DNA of 64,000 nucleotides from Drechmeria coniospora (Eukaryota > Ascomycota > Sordariomycetes > Hypocreales > Ophiocordycipitaceae), in NCBI RefSeq assembly GCF_001625195.1, contig NC_054390.1:1054001-1118000 (forward strand). The letters run 5' to 3'. Made by a program: the position numbers and the translations under genes. This document shows, in pieces, positions 32,964 to 43,963 of this stretch (its first letter is position 1; every line of letters begins with the position of its first letter). The notes under the pieces were generated by a model, which searched no databases, was not told the DNA's origin, and was given only the letters and a program-made list of their open reading frames with translations.

Positions 32964-33938
32964 CTGACCAGTCACATCGGGTAGTAGCTAATATGCGTAA
33001 TCTTGAGTGATTTTGATGCTTTTCTCGAATCCATGTCCTCGGATTGATATTCGTATCCATTGTCATATGGTTCACTCCACGACGTGCGTGCGCGTGCGTG
33101 CATGACCGTTGCCAAAACAGCAATGCCATTACGGCCACTAAAAGGTAAACATCTGGAAGGCATGCGCACAACACGGCAAGGTAGCATGGCAATCCTTCCG
33201 ACGACCATAGCAAACGGCCTAATCCGGTCAGTCATCCATACTTGCATGTGGGCTCGTGTGAGGCCATGTGCGGTTGTTGACTCTGGTGGGAGTTGGCTGA
33301 GGAAAATACTCCTACGAATGCCGATGATGGATGGATCAGCGAAACTTGCAGGGCGAGACTGGACGCCGGCAGCCTCGAGCGGCTGAAGAAGTGGTGCTTA
33401 TTTTTTTGCACCTGCACGCACGCTGCGGTCATGCGTCGGTCGAACCGAGAACCGACATAGGTCAGCATCCGTCGTTGGCGACGGGAGAGGCTCGTCGGTA
33501 CGGTAGGCACACGGTGCAAGCGCAGGCGACTTGGTAGTTGATGGCTTGCAAGCCATTGGATGCACTTGCACGGCGTGCTTGGACGGCGGGAATCTCGAGC
33601 GGCCAAAGGAGCGATGCCACCGTCGCCGCACCCGCAAGCACGGCATGGTCGTGCGTGGAGCTGACAACGGAGGGCATCCGTGATGGGTAGCCGTCGTCCG
33701 AAATATGGCAAGGCGGCAGAGAGGAGAGGCAGGTAGTCGAGGAGGCTCCATGCCGAGACGAGGCAGACGGTGCATCGCACGCACCTTGGCAGCTAGTCAC
33801 CGGCAGCAACACGCACTCGGGCAAGACGGAACCTACACGTGACACTGCCGACAATGCCTAGGCAGAGTCGGAGCGAGTGCGTCGTCATGGCTCCAGATGC
33901 CGTGTTTGTTGTGTGCCGTCGTGCGTGGTGCGGTGGTG

Positions 33939-33940
<2 letters not shown>

Positions 33941-33989
<49 letters not shown>
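33941..33989. repeat. (GT)n microsatellite
   Basis: About 24 uninterrupted GT dinucleotides. Confidence 0.97.
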
Positions 33990-33991
<2 letters not shown>

Positions 33992-34098
33992 GCAGGCATG
34001 ATTGCAGTCCCCCTCCCGTTCAGGGTGGCAGTGATCACATGTGCACCAAGCTGACGTAACATGGCAAGCTGCCCTTGTACTTGCTTGATGCCGTGTCG

Positions 34099-34344
34099 TT
34101 GTTGCAGAGAGGACGAGTACTTGTTGCAGAGAGGACGAGTACTTGTTGCAAAGTGTACGAGTCTTGTTGCAGAGATACCAGTACTTGTCGCAGAAAGCAC
34201 GAGTACTTGTTGCAGAGAATACTAGTACTTGTTCTTGTTGCAAAGAGCACGGGTACTTGTTACAGAGAGCACGAGTATTTATTGCAGAGAGCACGAGTAC
34301 TTGTTGCAGAGGGCACGAGTACTTGTTGCAGAGAGCACGAGTAC
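34099..34344. repeat. 22-bp minisatellite, about 11 units
   Basis: Units of the type TTGTTGCAGAGAGCACGAGTAC follow head to tail with point changes (GGACGAG, TGTACGAG, ATACCAG); one unit near 34230 is longer by a TTGTTC insertion. Confidence 0.92.
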
Positions 34345-35689
34345 ACAGTAATAATACATGCGCCGAGAGCATGGGTACATGTTGCGGGAAGCATTGTGGC
34401 GGACGGTACATGTCGCACACAGTCCTTGTGCAGGCATGGGATGTACACGCGGTGGCTTGTGTGCAGGACTGCTGTATTTATCACACCACAGGTCGTACTG
34501 GCCGTTGGCAGCACCGTTGTGCGGGCACCGCTTGTGGAGCTGTACTCCGTACAGTGTGCATGTATAATTACCCAAGTACATGTACAGTGGGGTGGCAAAA
34601 GTGTCGATTCACTTTGTAGGAGTAGCGCTACCAAACCTGAATCGTCGCTTTTGTCAAGTGACTGTACTCCGTACACTTCCCAAGTATTACCTCGCAGTAC
34701 TGATTGTGGGCAGTAATAATCCCTCTTTGCTGTACGGAGTACGGAGTACATGTCCTTGAGTAGGCGGCACATGTTGGTTGTACTGCTGCGCAGTGATGGT
34801 GGACGGAGGCAGTACTTTGCTGCAAGTACATGCAATGTCGGCAGCCGATACGGAGTACTGTACTTACTAGGTACTAGTTGTAAGTAATAACTGTACTGTA
34901 GTTGAACCTTTATAGTGGTTGGTTGTACTCCGTTGGTACCTAGTACTTACTTGCTGTAATTATTTGCGCTCATTCCGCTTCCTCCCATCCATGATGGCAA
35001 TACGGACGGAGTACATGTAATACAACGTACTGTACGGAGTACTACCTGCTGTAAGTAGTACTTACTTGAGTAGTACCTAGTACTTAGTTGTGCTTGCAGA
35101 GTGTGTGCTGTAGATGCATGGCCTGCGCTGGTCGGCAGGGGTGGCCGTGTTCCGCATTGCCGGTACTGTGCATGGATGTACATGTACAAGGCCGTTGGCC
35201 GGTTTTGCCCATGCAATTGCGGTACCTCATACTCCGGGCACGTCGCCCCCCAAGACACAGGCCGGCCGCGTGGGAGCGCAACGTACTTATAGAAGGATCT
35301 CGATATTCTCCGGCACCCAATCTGCTCTCGACGGAGCAACGATGCTACGCAATTTCCACAGTACACTATTGGTGCATGCGACGTGGCAGGACATCGGCGT
35401 ACGCGCTGCATGTAGACGTACGTACGCGTGGAGTGGTACTTGTTGTGGTGCCCGTGCCGTCTGGTGCTGCTTCGCGCCATGCCTCCAGCGCTCCCGACCC
35501 AACGTGCAGGCGACGTCCCAGGCCGCTACCCTGCGTCTGCTCTGCGCCGCAGCCGGTCAGGTCACATGCCAGCGCGTCGTGCGCCTGTCCGTCGTGGTGA
35601 TGCACGCACTGGAGGAGGAGCGCGAGCACAGGTGCGTCCAACCCTCCCCCGTCCATGGTCGCAGCGGTGTGTGATGCGTCGGGCGGTGT

Positions 35690-36010
35690 CGTCTGTTCTC
35701 CGTGGTCTGCGCTGCGCAGTGCCCCATGCCCGCGCTGAGATGGAGGTCAGGCCTGGGAGCGCCGTGGTCTGCACCGTACGGCATCCGTGCCGACACTGGG
35801 CGGGCGGTGCTTGGAGTGCCGTCGCGTGCGCTGTGCAGAGCCCATGCCGGCGCGGAGAAGCTGGTCCTGGTCCTGGGAGCGCCGTGGTGTGTACCGTGCG
35901 ACACCCGTGTCGACACTGGGCGGTAGGTCCTCGGAGCGCCGTCGCGTGCGCTGGGCAGAACCCCTGCCGGCACCGAGCGGTAGGTCCGGGAGCGCTGTCG
36001 TCGTCCGCGC
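35690..36010. repeat. 120-bp GC-rich tandem repeat, two full and two partial units
   Basis: GGGAGCGCCGTGGTSTGYACCGT at 35755 and 35875 (exactly 120 bp apart) with CGACACTGGGCGG and GAGTGCCGTCGCGTGCGCTG/GAGCGCCGTCGCGTGCGCTG inside each; partial units flank both sides. Confidence 0.85.
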
Positions 36011-37432
36011 TCGCGGTGCATCGACTTTGTGGATGCATGACCTTGTGGATGCATGTAAAGGCATGCGTTTCCGTTGATGTTGGTGTCTGTCTGCACGTCC
36101 CCAACCACGACGGGAAATGCCTGCACTCGTAGGGGTCTCCATCGCTGATCAATCCATCTTCCCCACGTTAGCAATGCATGGGAGAAACCATCTTTGCAGG
36201 GATGAATGCGTTGCTGCTCCCTGAACCCGCTAGGTGCCAAGTGCCTGTTAGTGTGCAGTGCTGTGCATGCACTGTGCCGGCGCCGTGCTTGCATGCACAG
36301 TACGTTGAACTTTGGTGCAAGTACTTACTTAAGTACCGTAGTTGCAAGTACAACAGCATGTACTTGTCATTCCACCTTCTTGCAAGTAGTCGGTACGGGG
36401 TACTCTGTACAACAAACACTACTTATCTAGTACTTGGTACTCCGTATTTGTTTACTGTACTGTACTAATTGTACTTACTGTACTAATTGTACTTACTGTA
36501 CTTACTTAGCTGCAAGTAATACTCCGTACTGTACTTACAGTACGTGTGCTTGTGGAGGTGCCGAGAACCGGCAGGTACCGGGTACACCTGCTGCTCGCCC
36601 CGTGCGTGCGCTTGACCCGTGTTTCTTGCTCGTGCGAGCGCCACGCCACATGTACAGGTACTTGCTTGCACTCGCCACCTGCCCGTCCCTCCCGACTCCT
36701 AGGGGACCAAGACCCTCGACGGCGCTTTGCCCGAATGGGCGGCCCGCCACGGCAAGGGCGGTGGCGCCAGGGCCTGGCTACCGTCGGTGGTCGGCTGGCC
36801 GGCGATGAACTCTTCATCCGTCCCCCGAGAGGCGCCACAAAGGTTACCCCTCAGCCACCGGAGACAAGTAGTTCCTTTTTCCCCTTTTTCCCCTTTTCCC
36901 CTCGTCCGCCTGCCAACCGACGACGAACCATCCGATCCTCCTCTGGCCACCACCTATCCGCACCTCTCACGGCCAACCGCCGATGCTACCTCGCCATGCT
37001 CCGCGTCAGCAACGACGCCGTGGATGCCCACCGGCTCCGCCGCACCCTGGTTCCTCGTCCCCACCGTCTCCCCTGGCCGCCTGTGTCGTGCTAGTCAGCC
37101 CGTGCTAGGAGGCCTGCGAATGGGAGCCGTGGTCCACGTTCCGATGGGCCCGTCGACGATGGAGCCTTTTCCTGGCACACGCGCGAGGCCGCGGCCATGC
37201 GTCGAGGCGAGCGGCCGCGGCCATCGACTGCTCGCACAACCAAGCAAGTACAAGACGACGACGTCCCTCCGCCACGCCGCCGCCGTCAACGTCGCTCCTC
37301 CTCCCCCCCCCGCCCCCCCTCGGCCCTCTCGATTCAAGCCGCCGTCTCGGTCTCGACGTTCGACGCCCGCCGCAGCCGCCGCGACTGCAGAGCCAACCTA
37401 GCTAGCCGCCGCCGCCGAACCGTCTCGCTACC

Positions 37433-39122
37433 ATGGAGGAGGAGGGCACCGGTCGCCCCGTCGGCCGCGCCGCCGACGACGCCCTGGCCTCGCTCGGCTA
37501 CAAGTCGGAGCTGCCGCGCAACCTGAGCATGATGAGCATCCTCGGCCTCTCCTTCGCCATCATGGCCGTCCCCTTTGGCATCTCGACGACGCTCTACATC
37601 ACCCTGACCAACGGCCAGTCCGTCGCCGTCCTCTACGGCTGGGTCCTCGTCTCCGTCATCTCCGTCTGCATCGCCGCCTCCCTCGCCGAGATCTGCGCCG
37701 TCTACCCGACCGCCGGCGGCGTCTACTACTGGTCCGCCATGCTCAGCACCCGCCGCTGGGCCCCGCTCGTGAGCTTCGTCGACGGCTGGCTCACCCTCGT
37801 CGGCAACTGGACCGTCACCCTGTCCATCAACTTCTCGGGCGCCCAGCTCATCCTCAGCGCCATCACCATCTTCGACGAGGGCTACGTCGCCAACCAGTGG
37901 CAGACGGTCCTGTGCTTCTGGGCCGTCATGGTCGTCTGCGCCCTCGTCAACGCCTTCGGCTCGCGCCACCTCGATCTCATCAACAAGGTCTGCATCTACT
38001 GGACCGCCGCCGCCGTCGTCGTCATCCTCGTCACCCTCCTCGCCATGTCCGACGACCGCCGCGACGCCGCCTTTGTCTTTGCCCACTACGACGCCGACGC
38101 CAGCGGCTGGCCCTCGGCCTGGTCCTTTTTCGTCGGCCTGCTGCAGCGTGAGCTGATCCCCGCCCCCCGCCCCCACGGACCCTTGACGTGCGCGTGCTGA
38201 CCCGACGGCGAATCCAGCGGCCTACACCCTCACCGGTTACGGCATGGTCGCCTCCATGTGCGAGGAGGTCCAGAACCCCGAGCGTGAGGTGCCGAGGGCC
38301 ATCGTCCTCTCCGTCGTCGCCGCCGGCATCACCGGCATCATCTACATCATCCCGCTGCTCTTCGTCCTCCCCGACGTCAAGATGCTGCTCAGCGTCGCCA
38401 ACTCGCAGCCCATCGGCCTGCTCTTCAAGACCGTCACGGGCTCCGCCGCCGCCGGCTTCGTCCTGCTCTTCCTCATCCTCGGCATCCTCATGTTTGCCGG
38501 CATCGGCGCCCTGACGGCCGCCTCCCGCTGCACCTACGCCTTCGCCCGCGACGGCGCCATCCCCGGCCACACCCTCTGGCGCCGCGTCGACTCGAGGCTC
38601 GACGTGCCGCTCTGGGCCCTGGCCCTGTCCACCGTCATCAACTGCCTGCTCGGCTGCGTCTACTTTGGCTCCTCGGCCGCCTTCAACTCCTTCACCGGCG
38701 TCGCCACCATCTGCCTCTCGACCTCGTACGCCGTCCCCGTCCTCGTGAGCCTCGTCCGCCGCCGCGAGGCCGTCAAGAACTCGGCCTTTCCCCTGGGGAA
38801 GCTGGGCCCCCTCGTCAACGTCGTCTGCATCGTCTGGATCGTCTTCGCCATCGTCATCTTCTGCATGCCCGTCTCTCTCCCCGTCGACGCCAACACCATG
38901 AACTACGCCGCCGCCGTCTTCGCCGGCTTCGCCGCCATCGCCTTCATCTGGTACTTTGCCTACGCCCGCGCGAACTTCAAGGGTCCGCCCATCCTCAGGG
39001 ACGACGAGACGGATCCGGAATTCATCGCCGAGACGCCCGTCGGCCGGTCGACGGGCCACACCCTCGACGATTCGGACCTTGACGTGAAGAATGGCGCGCT
39101 TTCGGAAATGCAAGACAAGTAA
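37433..39122 (+). CDS. APC-superfamily amino-acid/GABA/choline-type permease
   Basis: Two exons, 37433-38147 and 38218-39122 (539 aa). The 70-nt intron begins GTGAGC, has a CTGAC branch site and ends CAG; joining gives GLLQPAYTLTGYGMVASMCEEVQ in one phase. Start is ATG 37433 in CTACCATGG context. Features of the fungal amino-acid/GABA permease (APC) group: a short acidic N-tail with LGYKSELPRNLS, helix 1 SILGLSFAIMAVPFGIST, the ICAVYPTAGGVYYWSAML block, and after the intron NPEREVPRAIVLSVVAAG and ALTAASRCTYAFARDGAIPG. About twelve helices are expected, in the plasma or vacuolar membrane. The very closely related choline and GABA carriers cannot be told apart by eye. It converges on the HET gene with 111 bp between stop codons. 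Confidence 0.9.
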
Positions 39123-39233
39123 AGTAAAATAGCGAAAAGCGAGACGAGTAAAATAGCACGAGCGCCCCGTTTCCCGCGGGGCCATGCACTTGATGAATAT
39201 AATCCATGGCTCTTCGCCGAACCGTCCGTCTCC

Positions 39234-41036
39234 TCATGCCCGACTCGCCGTCGTGCTTTGATCTGTCGCGTTGATGAGCTCGACCTCGTAGTATGTCCTT
39301 GACCGGATCGTGACGGCCGAAAAGCCCACTTGGATGCTCGCGCCTCCGGGAGCCCTGTGCTGCCGTCTCGGCGCCGTCGTTCCCGAAGCAAAGCCTTCCA
39401 ACGCTTCTTGGTCGCCGCCGTCGCTGAACGTGTACCACGGCCGTACGAACCCTGACGGCGTCCCCAGTTGGTTGCGAGGCGCGGGCTCCAGTCCGACGAC
39501 GAGGTGGGGGTCCCGGTAGGACGACGTCGGCAGGATCCGGTTCGACGGCGGCGGTCGATCGTCCAGATGCGCCGTGAACTTCATCACGAGGCTGCCCACG
39601 ACGCGTCTCCGTCGCAGGTTCCGTACGTGGAATCCTCCCACCTTTGCGTCCACCTCGGCCGGCGGGATGTCGAGAAAGCAGTACCGCCGCATCGGAGGGG
39701 ACGGCCGAATCGACGCGTCGTCATCTTCGTCATCTTCGTCATCGTTGTCGTCGTCGTCGTCGTCGTCGACGCCGCCGCCGCCGCCGAATGTCGCCACCAC
39801 ATGCCCCTGCACGGCGACCGGCCCCCGAGGCGAACCCGCGACAAAGGTGAATGCCACGTCCCGCCGCCCGTGGACGCAGAATCCCGCCACGGGGTCCGAC
39901 TCCCTGGGCGTCGATCGGACAAACACCGTCGACATGTGCGGCTCGCCGCCGTGCCCGGATGCGTCGGCATCGCCGATCGGGAGGACCATGTCGGGCCGGA
40001 CCCGGGCGTACTGCGACTCAAAGTCCGACAGCTTCTGCAGCGTTATTGTAAACGCCTCGGGAGGATCCCCGTCGCCCTCGTCGTCCCGGTCCGAGCGCGA
40101 GCAGTTGAGAGGCGCGACGAACAGCGTCTGCGGGCCGTCCGTCTCGAGGCTCCGCAGGAGCAGCGTCGTCCTCAGGCCTCGGTTCGTCACCGTCGTCGGT
40201 TGGCCCTGACGGGGGACCTTGAACCGAGGAATGGTCAAGTTGGCCGAGCGGCGAAAGTAGCCGGCCGAGGGGGCCAGCATCCCCCAGTACGGCTTCCCGT
40301 CCACCTCGTCCCGGTCGGCCGTCCAGGCAAAGACGGTCTCGTCCTCCGACTCCCGAATAAACTCCTCCTGCAGCCTCTTGAAGGCCCTTTCGGCGCCCTC
40401 GCCGTAGAGCAGGGCCATGTTGACGCGCAGCAGACCCATGAGGCAGTACGCCATGTCCTCGGGCCGCGTCGTCGCTCGATTCGCCGCCCACGAGAGCTTG
40501 CGGCAGACCGGCACGGCGTCGAGGTCGGCGCCGAGAAGCACGTCCTCGCCGATGCCCGTGATGAAGCTCAGCCGGCGCCCGAGGCTTTTCTTGTCGCCGA
40601 GGTGCTCCCAGTGCTTGTTGAAGAAGCGAACCTCCTTCGGGGCGATGAGCTCCTGTAGCGTCCAGCCCCTTGTGAACCATCGGCTTTCGGCCAGCTCGTC
40701 CACGGACACGACGTCGGAGAGGTAGACGAGACACCGCGTCGCCCTCTGGTACCATCGGAACATGGAATTGATGGCCTCGGACAGCTCTGCGCTGCTCGAC
40801 TTGTCGATGCAGCACGTGTCGATCCAGATGTGCCCGGTGCCGTGCTCGCCCTCTTGAGCTTGCCGCGCGCTGCTCTTCATCTTGGGGAAGCCTCGGCGGC
40901 CTCGCGCGGTGCCCGACTCGACGTGCTCAAACGTGACTTCGTCGTCCTCCCATCGGTGCGAGAGAACGGTGTACTCGGGCACGACATCTCCGGGAAACAA
41001 TTCCAATCGGAGGCTCGTCGTGCTCAAGAGTCTCAT
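39234..41036 (-). CDS. HET-domain (heterokaryon incompatibility-type) protein
   Basis: Intronless on the minus strand. I take ATG 41036 (600 aa) because HET proteins of this type begin MRLL; the frame is open to an earlier ATG at 41153 (639 aa). The HET domain covers about residues 20-190: YTVLSHRWEDDEVTFEHV, IWIDTCCIDKSSSAELSEAINSMFRWY, then ESRWFTRGWTLQELIAPKEVRFF, and the common follow-on RPEDMAYCLMGLLRVNMALLYGEG with KRLQEEFI. The C-terminal half has no recognised NACHT or repeat domain but carries an Asp/Glu run of about 20 residues coded by a GTC/ATC microsatellite. HET domains trigger a cell-death response on non-self recognition in fungi; which trigger this one senses is unknown. It lies between a permease and the ribosome-assembly gene. 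Confidence 0.9.
   Translation of the reverse strand: MRLLSTTSLRLELFPGDVVPEYTVLSHRWEDDEVTFEHVESGTARGRRGFPKMKSSARQAQEGEHGTGHIWIDTCCIDKSSSAELSEAINSMFRWYQRATRCLVYLSDVVSVDELAESRWFTRGWTLQELIAPKEVRFFNKHWEHLGDKKSLGRRLSFITGIGEDVLLGADLDAVPVCRKLSWAANRATTRPEDMAYCLMGLLRVNMALLYGEGAERAFKRLQEEFIRESEDETVFAWTADRDEVDGKPYWGMLAPSAGYFRRSANLTIPRFKVPRQGQPTTVTNRGLRTTLLLRSLETDGPQTLFVAPLNCSRSDRDDEGDGDPPEAFTITLQKLSDFESQYARVRPDMVLPIGDADASGHGGEPHMSTVFVRSTPRESDPVAGFCVHGRRDVAFTFVAGSPRGPVAVQGHVVATFGGGGGVDDDDDDDNDDEDDEDDDASIRPSPPMRRYCFLDIPPAEVDAKVGGFHVRNLRRRRVVGSLVMKFTAHLDDRPPPSNRILPTSSYRDPHLVVGLEPAPRNQLGTPSGFVRPWYTFSDGGDQEALEGFASGTTAPRRQHRAPGGASIQVGFSAVTIRSRTYYEVELINATDQSTTASRA
39717..39786. repeat. Trinucleotide repeat within the HET gene (Asp/Glu and Gly run)
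   Basis: GTC/TTC/ATC triplets followed by GCC triplets on the plus strand; on the coding strand they give an acidic run preceded by five Gly. Likely length-variable. Confidence 0.85.
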
Positions 41037-41318
41037 CGTCGACGCGGCGACGAGGACGAGCCGAGGGCCACGTTGTTTGGGTGGCAAAGCTCGCCTCTCC
41101 GAATCCATGCCGTCGTTGCTGACGAGCAATTGCCGGCTGCAGCGGGCGGGCATTAGTCATCCTCGACCGATTTCGGCGGCAACCATGGCTGGCACGGGGC
41201 GAGGTGGGAAAAGGTCACGGCGATGCAATCGATGCTCGGTCGCGGGCTACGTGCTTTCTTCTTCACAAACGACGCAGCATGTATATACAAGAAAGCCGGG
41301 CGGGCATCATCCGTCTGC

Positions 41319-42839
41319 TCACACGCTTATGGTCCGGAACACGCTCAGCTCCTCGCCCGTGGCCATCAGGCTGCCGGTGATCTGCGGGTGCCAGTGCAGT
41401 TCCTTGACGTCCTTGAGGTAGTGGACGAAGAGCAGCTGGGGCGGGACGTCCTTGACGCCGGCCGTGTCCTTGCTCTCCTCGTCGTCGAGCTCGACGGCCA
41501 AGTCCCAGAGGGTGACGGTGTTGTCGCCGGCGGCGACGGCCATGATGGAGTCGTCGGTGGGGTGCCATTCGAGGCTCGTGATCTGCTCCTTGTGGAAGTT
41601 GAAGTGGGCGAGCGGCTGCGGCTTGTCCGCGTCGGTCTTCCACTGCCGCAGGTCCCAGACGCCCCAGGCGCCGTCGTCGGCGCCCGAGGCGAGGAGGTTC
41701 GACGTCTGGCGGGACCAGGACATGACGTTGACGTCGTGGTTGGACACCTTGACGGTGATGGCCGGCTTGCGAGACCTGGAGCGGACGTCCCAGATGCGGA
41801 TGGTGCCGTCGCTCGAGGCCGAGGCGAAGACGGACTGCTCCGACGGCGACCACTGAATCTCCTCGACGCTGCCCGCGTGGCCCTGGAAGGGTCGGTTGTC
41901 GGTGACCCAGCCGCCCCCGTCGGTCCGCGTCGTGACGTAGATGAGACCGTCGTTGTCGCCCGTGAGCAGCTTGCCGCCGGGCACGGTGGGCGACCAGTCG
42001 ACGGCGTAGCCTTCCGACTTGTGGGCGCGGATCGTCGAGATGGGCTTGTTCTGCTGCGCCGTGACGACGCTGCCGGGGTTGTCGAAGGAGGCGAGGTGAG
42101 GCGTCACGTCGTGGATGAAGACGTCGGTGGATTCCGTCATGGTCGCCGTCAGCGTCGTCGGCGGTCGTCCGGCCTCGGAGCCGGGCATCTGGTGGGCGCG
42201 GATGCGGTTCGTCGTCGTGCCCAGCGGGATGGACCGGCTCTCGAGGATGGGGTCGGCATGCTCGTCGTCCGAGTCCTCGTCGTCGGAGCCCTCGTCGACC
42301 TTTTCCATGCGGCTGAGGCCGCTGAACTTTGTGACGAGCAGCTGGTTGTCGGCGGCCTTGGCGTAGTCGGCCTGGGTGCCGGCCACGGTGTACATGGTGG
42401 CCGGGTAGACGCTCCGGTCGTCGCCGAGGGAGTCGCGGACGATGTCGAACGAGAGGCACGGCCAGGGCGTGCTGAGGTTGTGAAGCATCTCGTACGTCGT
42501 CACGTCGGGTGCGAGCGTCTGGCCTGGCTCGAGCTTGCTGCGGCCGACGATGAAGGTGTCCTGGTCGACGTCCATGGACGCTGCTGGCCTCGGACGTCAG
42601 CGGGCGGCCCGAGACTGCCGTGCCTCGACCCTCGACTCACCGGCCTTTTCCTCCGCTTCCCTCTCGGCGTCCGGCCGGCCGTCGACGCCGGCCTCGAAGA
42701 TTTCATCCTCGCTCTCGAACTCGTCCTCGAACTCGTCCTCGAACTCGCCCATGTCCTTGTCGTCGACGTCCATGAGATCCGGACGATGGCCTCCCTTGAG
42801 CGGGCCGTGGCCCTCGGCATCGGCGGTGCGCTTCGACAT
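41319..42839 (-). CDS. RRB1: Ribosome-assembly WD40 protein, GRWD1/Rrb1 orthologue
   Basis: Two exons on the minus strand, 42839-42641 and 42583-41319 (487 aa). Donor GTGAGT, CTGAC branch site, acceptor CAGCAG: two acceptors 3 bp apart (exon 2 from 42583 or 42580) add or drop one Ala. Exon 1 holds the acidic GEFEDEFEDEFESEDEIFEAG stretch typical of this family; exon 2 starts with MDVDQDTFIVG-KLEPGQTL and the TYEMLHNLSTPWPCLSFDIV motif used to bind substrates, then WD40 repeats (DGTIRIWDVRS, DGAWGVWDLRQW, DNTVTLWDLAVE) to the end. Rrb1 binds newly made ribosomal protein L3 and takes it to nucleolar pre-60S assembly (established in yeast). Length and domain order are as expected. Essential housekeeping gene in yeast. 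Confidence 0.93.
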
Positions 42840-43614
42840 TGCGCTCGTCTAGGGCTCTGCGCTTGCTTTGGGAATTTCGATGGACGGTTCGAGACGGGCG
42901 TTGCAGGGCAGAGAATCGGAACGCTGCCGATGCATGCAGTTTTCGACCGACGCTCCTCCGCTCGAGGCCAAAATATTTCCAAACCAGGGGACCAGCGGCT
43001 TTGCCCCGCTTGGCGTGCGGGACGATGCCGCTGTGGCTGGGCGGAGGGGGGCTGATGGAGTTTGTCAGCACCTGTGGCGGTGCACCTTGGACCACCACCC
43101 ACTTGAATCGTCCGAGGCAACCGATTCTTCCCCCAGACACTCACCTCGGAACGCGGCCGTTTTGGAAATCCATGTTCCTTTGCCACGGGTTCCCTTGACG
43201 GCGTCTTCATCAGACTCCCATCTTCTCCATTGGCTCGCTCCCTTGTGACTCGGTAACCTCTTTACCACCTCCCTGTGCCGCCGCTCAAGGCCAGAAGTTT
43301 GGACGTTGCAAACAACAGGACGCTGCTGCTGTGTTCCGTCCAACGACCGGCAACGAGCATGGGCACGTGTAGGACTGCCTGCATAAGTACTTACTTTTAC
43401 TGTAGTGCGATCCATGGCTGCCGGTGACTTGATGGTTGTTCGAGAACTGCGCTTGTCATACTTGCGGCACCGGTACGCAAGTGTGCTCCGTACTGTACTT
43501 ACACGAGCGCATATTCCTGTCGCGCCACCACACCTTGTTGACTGCCGCCAAACGGTGGATCCCGCTGGAGAAACTTTACGGAGTCATCTGTAATTATTTG
43601 TCATCTGTATCCGT
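42840..43614. other. Spacer between Rrb1 gene and the HsbA-like array
   Basis: The first few hundred bases are the probable promoter of the Rrb1 gene (minus strand). From about 43380 GTACTTAC and GTACTCCGTAC-type words set in, marking the left edge of the GTAC-rich array region. Confidence 0.55.
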
Positions 43615-43852
43615 ACGGAGTATGGAGTACAGTGTGCTTATATGTACTTGGGTGTGGTTACGTCAAGTACAATTACTTGTGTGAATATTACCTAACTGCT
43701 TTGCTCAGGTGCAAGTATTTGCAGAGCACAACATGATTGTAGGTACTGTACTTGTACTGCACGCACTTGCAGTTATAATTCTTGGCGTAATACAAGTAAT
43801 TGCGGAGTACTCCGTACCGTACAGCACATTTACCAATGCGTCCAACGACTAT

Positions 43853-43858
43853 TATAAA
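43853..43858 (+). promoter_or_regulatory. Probable TATA box of HsbA-like gene A1
   Basis: TATAAA 111 bp before ATG 43964, followed by GGTGCCCTTGAACCCAT; the same pair of words sits before A2 (TATAAA 45111, then AGTGCCCTTGAACCCAT). Confidence 0.6.
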
Positions 43859-43963
43859 GGTGCCCTTGAACCCATTTGATGTTGTAGAAGATTCTACTGT
43901 ACCCGTAACAACAGCCTACCTACAACTACCTATACCCCATACATTGTGCCTATCTAGTCTTAC

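Larger units (their letters stand above)
32964..37432. other. Gene-free, repeat-rich stretch of about 4.5 kb
   Basis: No credible gene. Contents: (GT)n at 33941-33989, a 22-bp minisatellite at 34099-34344, dense GTAC-type words at 34.5-35.1 and 36.3-36.7 kb, a 120-bp GC-rich repeat at 35690-36010, and pyrimidine runs at 36870-36905 before the permease gene. Open frames here are by-products of repeat structure. Confidence 0.6.

Noticed and set aside
33941..33989. (GT)n run considered as telomere-like DNA
   Set aside because: Plain dinucleotide repeat flanked by unique DNA; fungal telomeres of the TTAGGG type are not present.
34099..34344. Regular 22-bp units considered as a CRISPR array
   Set aside because: Units are continuous without unique spacers, and the genome is eukaryotic; it is a minisatellite.
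35088..36294. Open frames of 170-245 codons on both strands at 35.1-36.3 kb
   Set aside because: They follow the 120-bp GC-rich repeat whose length is divisible by three, so all frames stay open; no protein pattern.
38031..39185. 384-codon minus-strand frame opposite the permease
   Set aside because: Acidic, repetitive shadow; the permease frame with its intron explains the region.
41223..43055. 610-codon plus-strand frame opposite Rrb1
   Set aside because: Low-complexity Val/Asp/Gly/Arg text; Rrb1 on the other strand is well supported.
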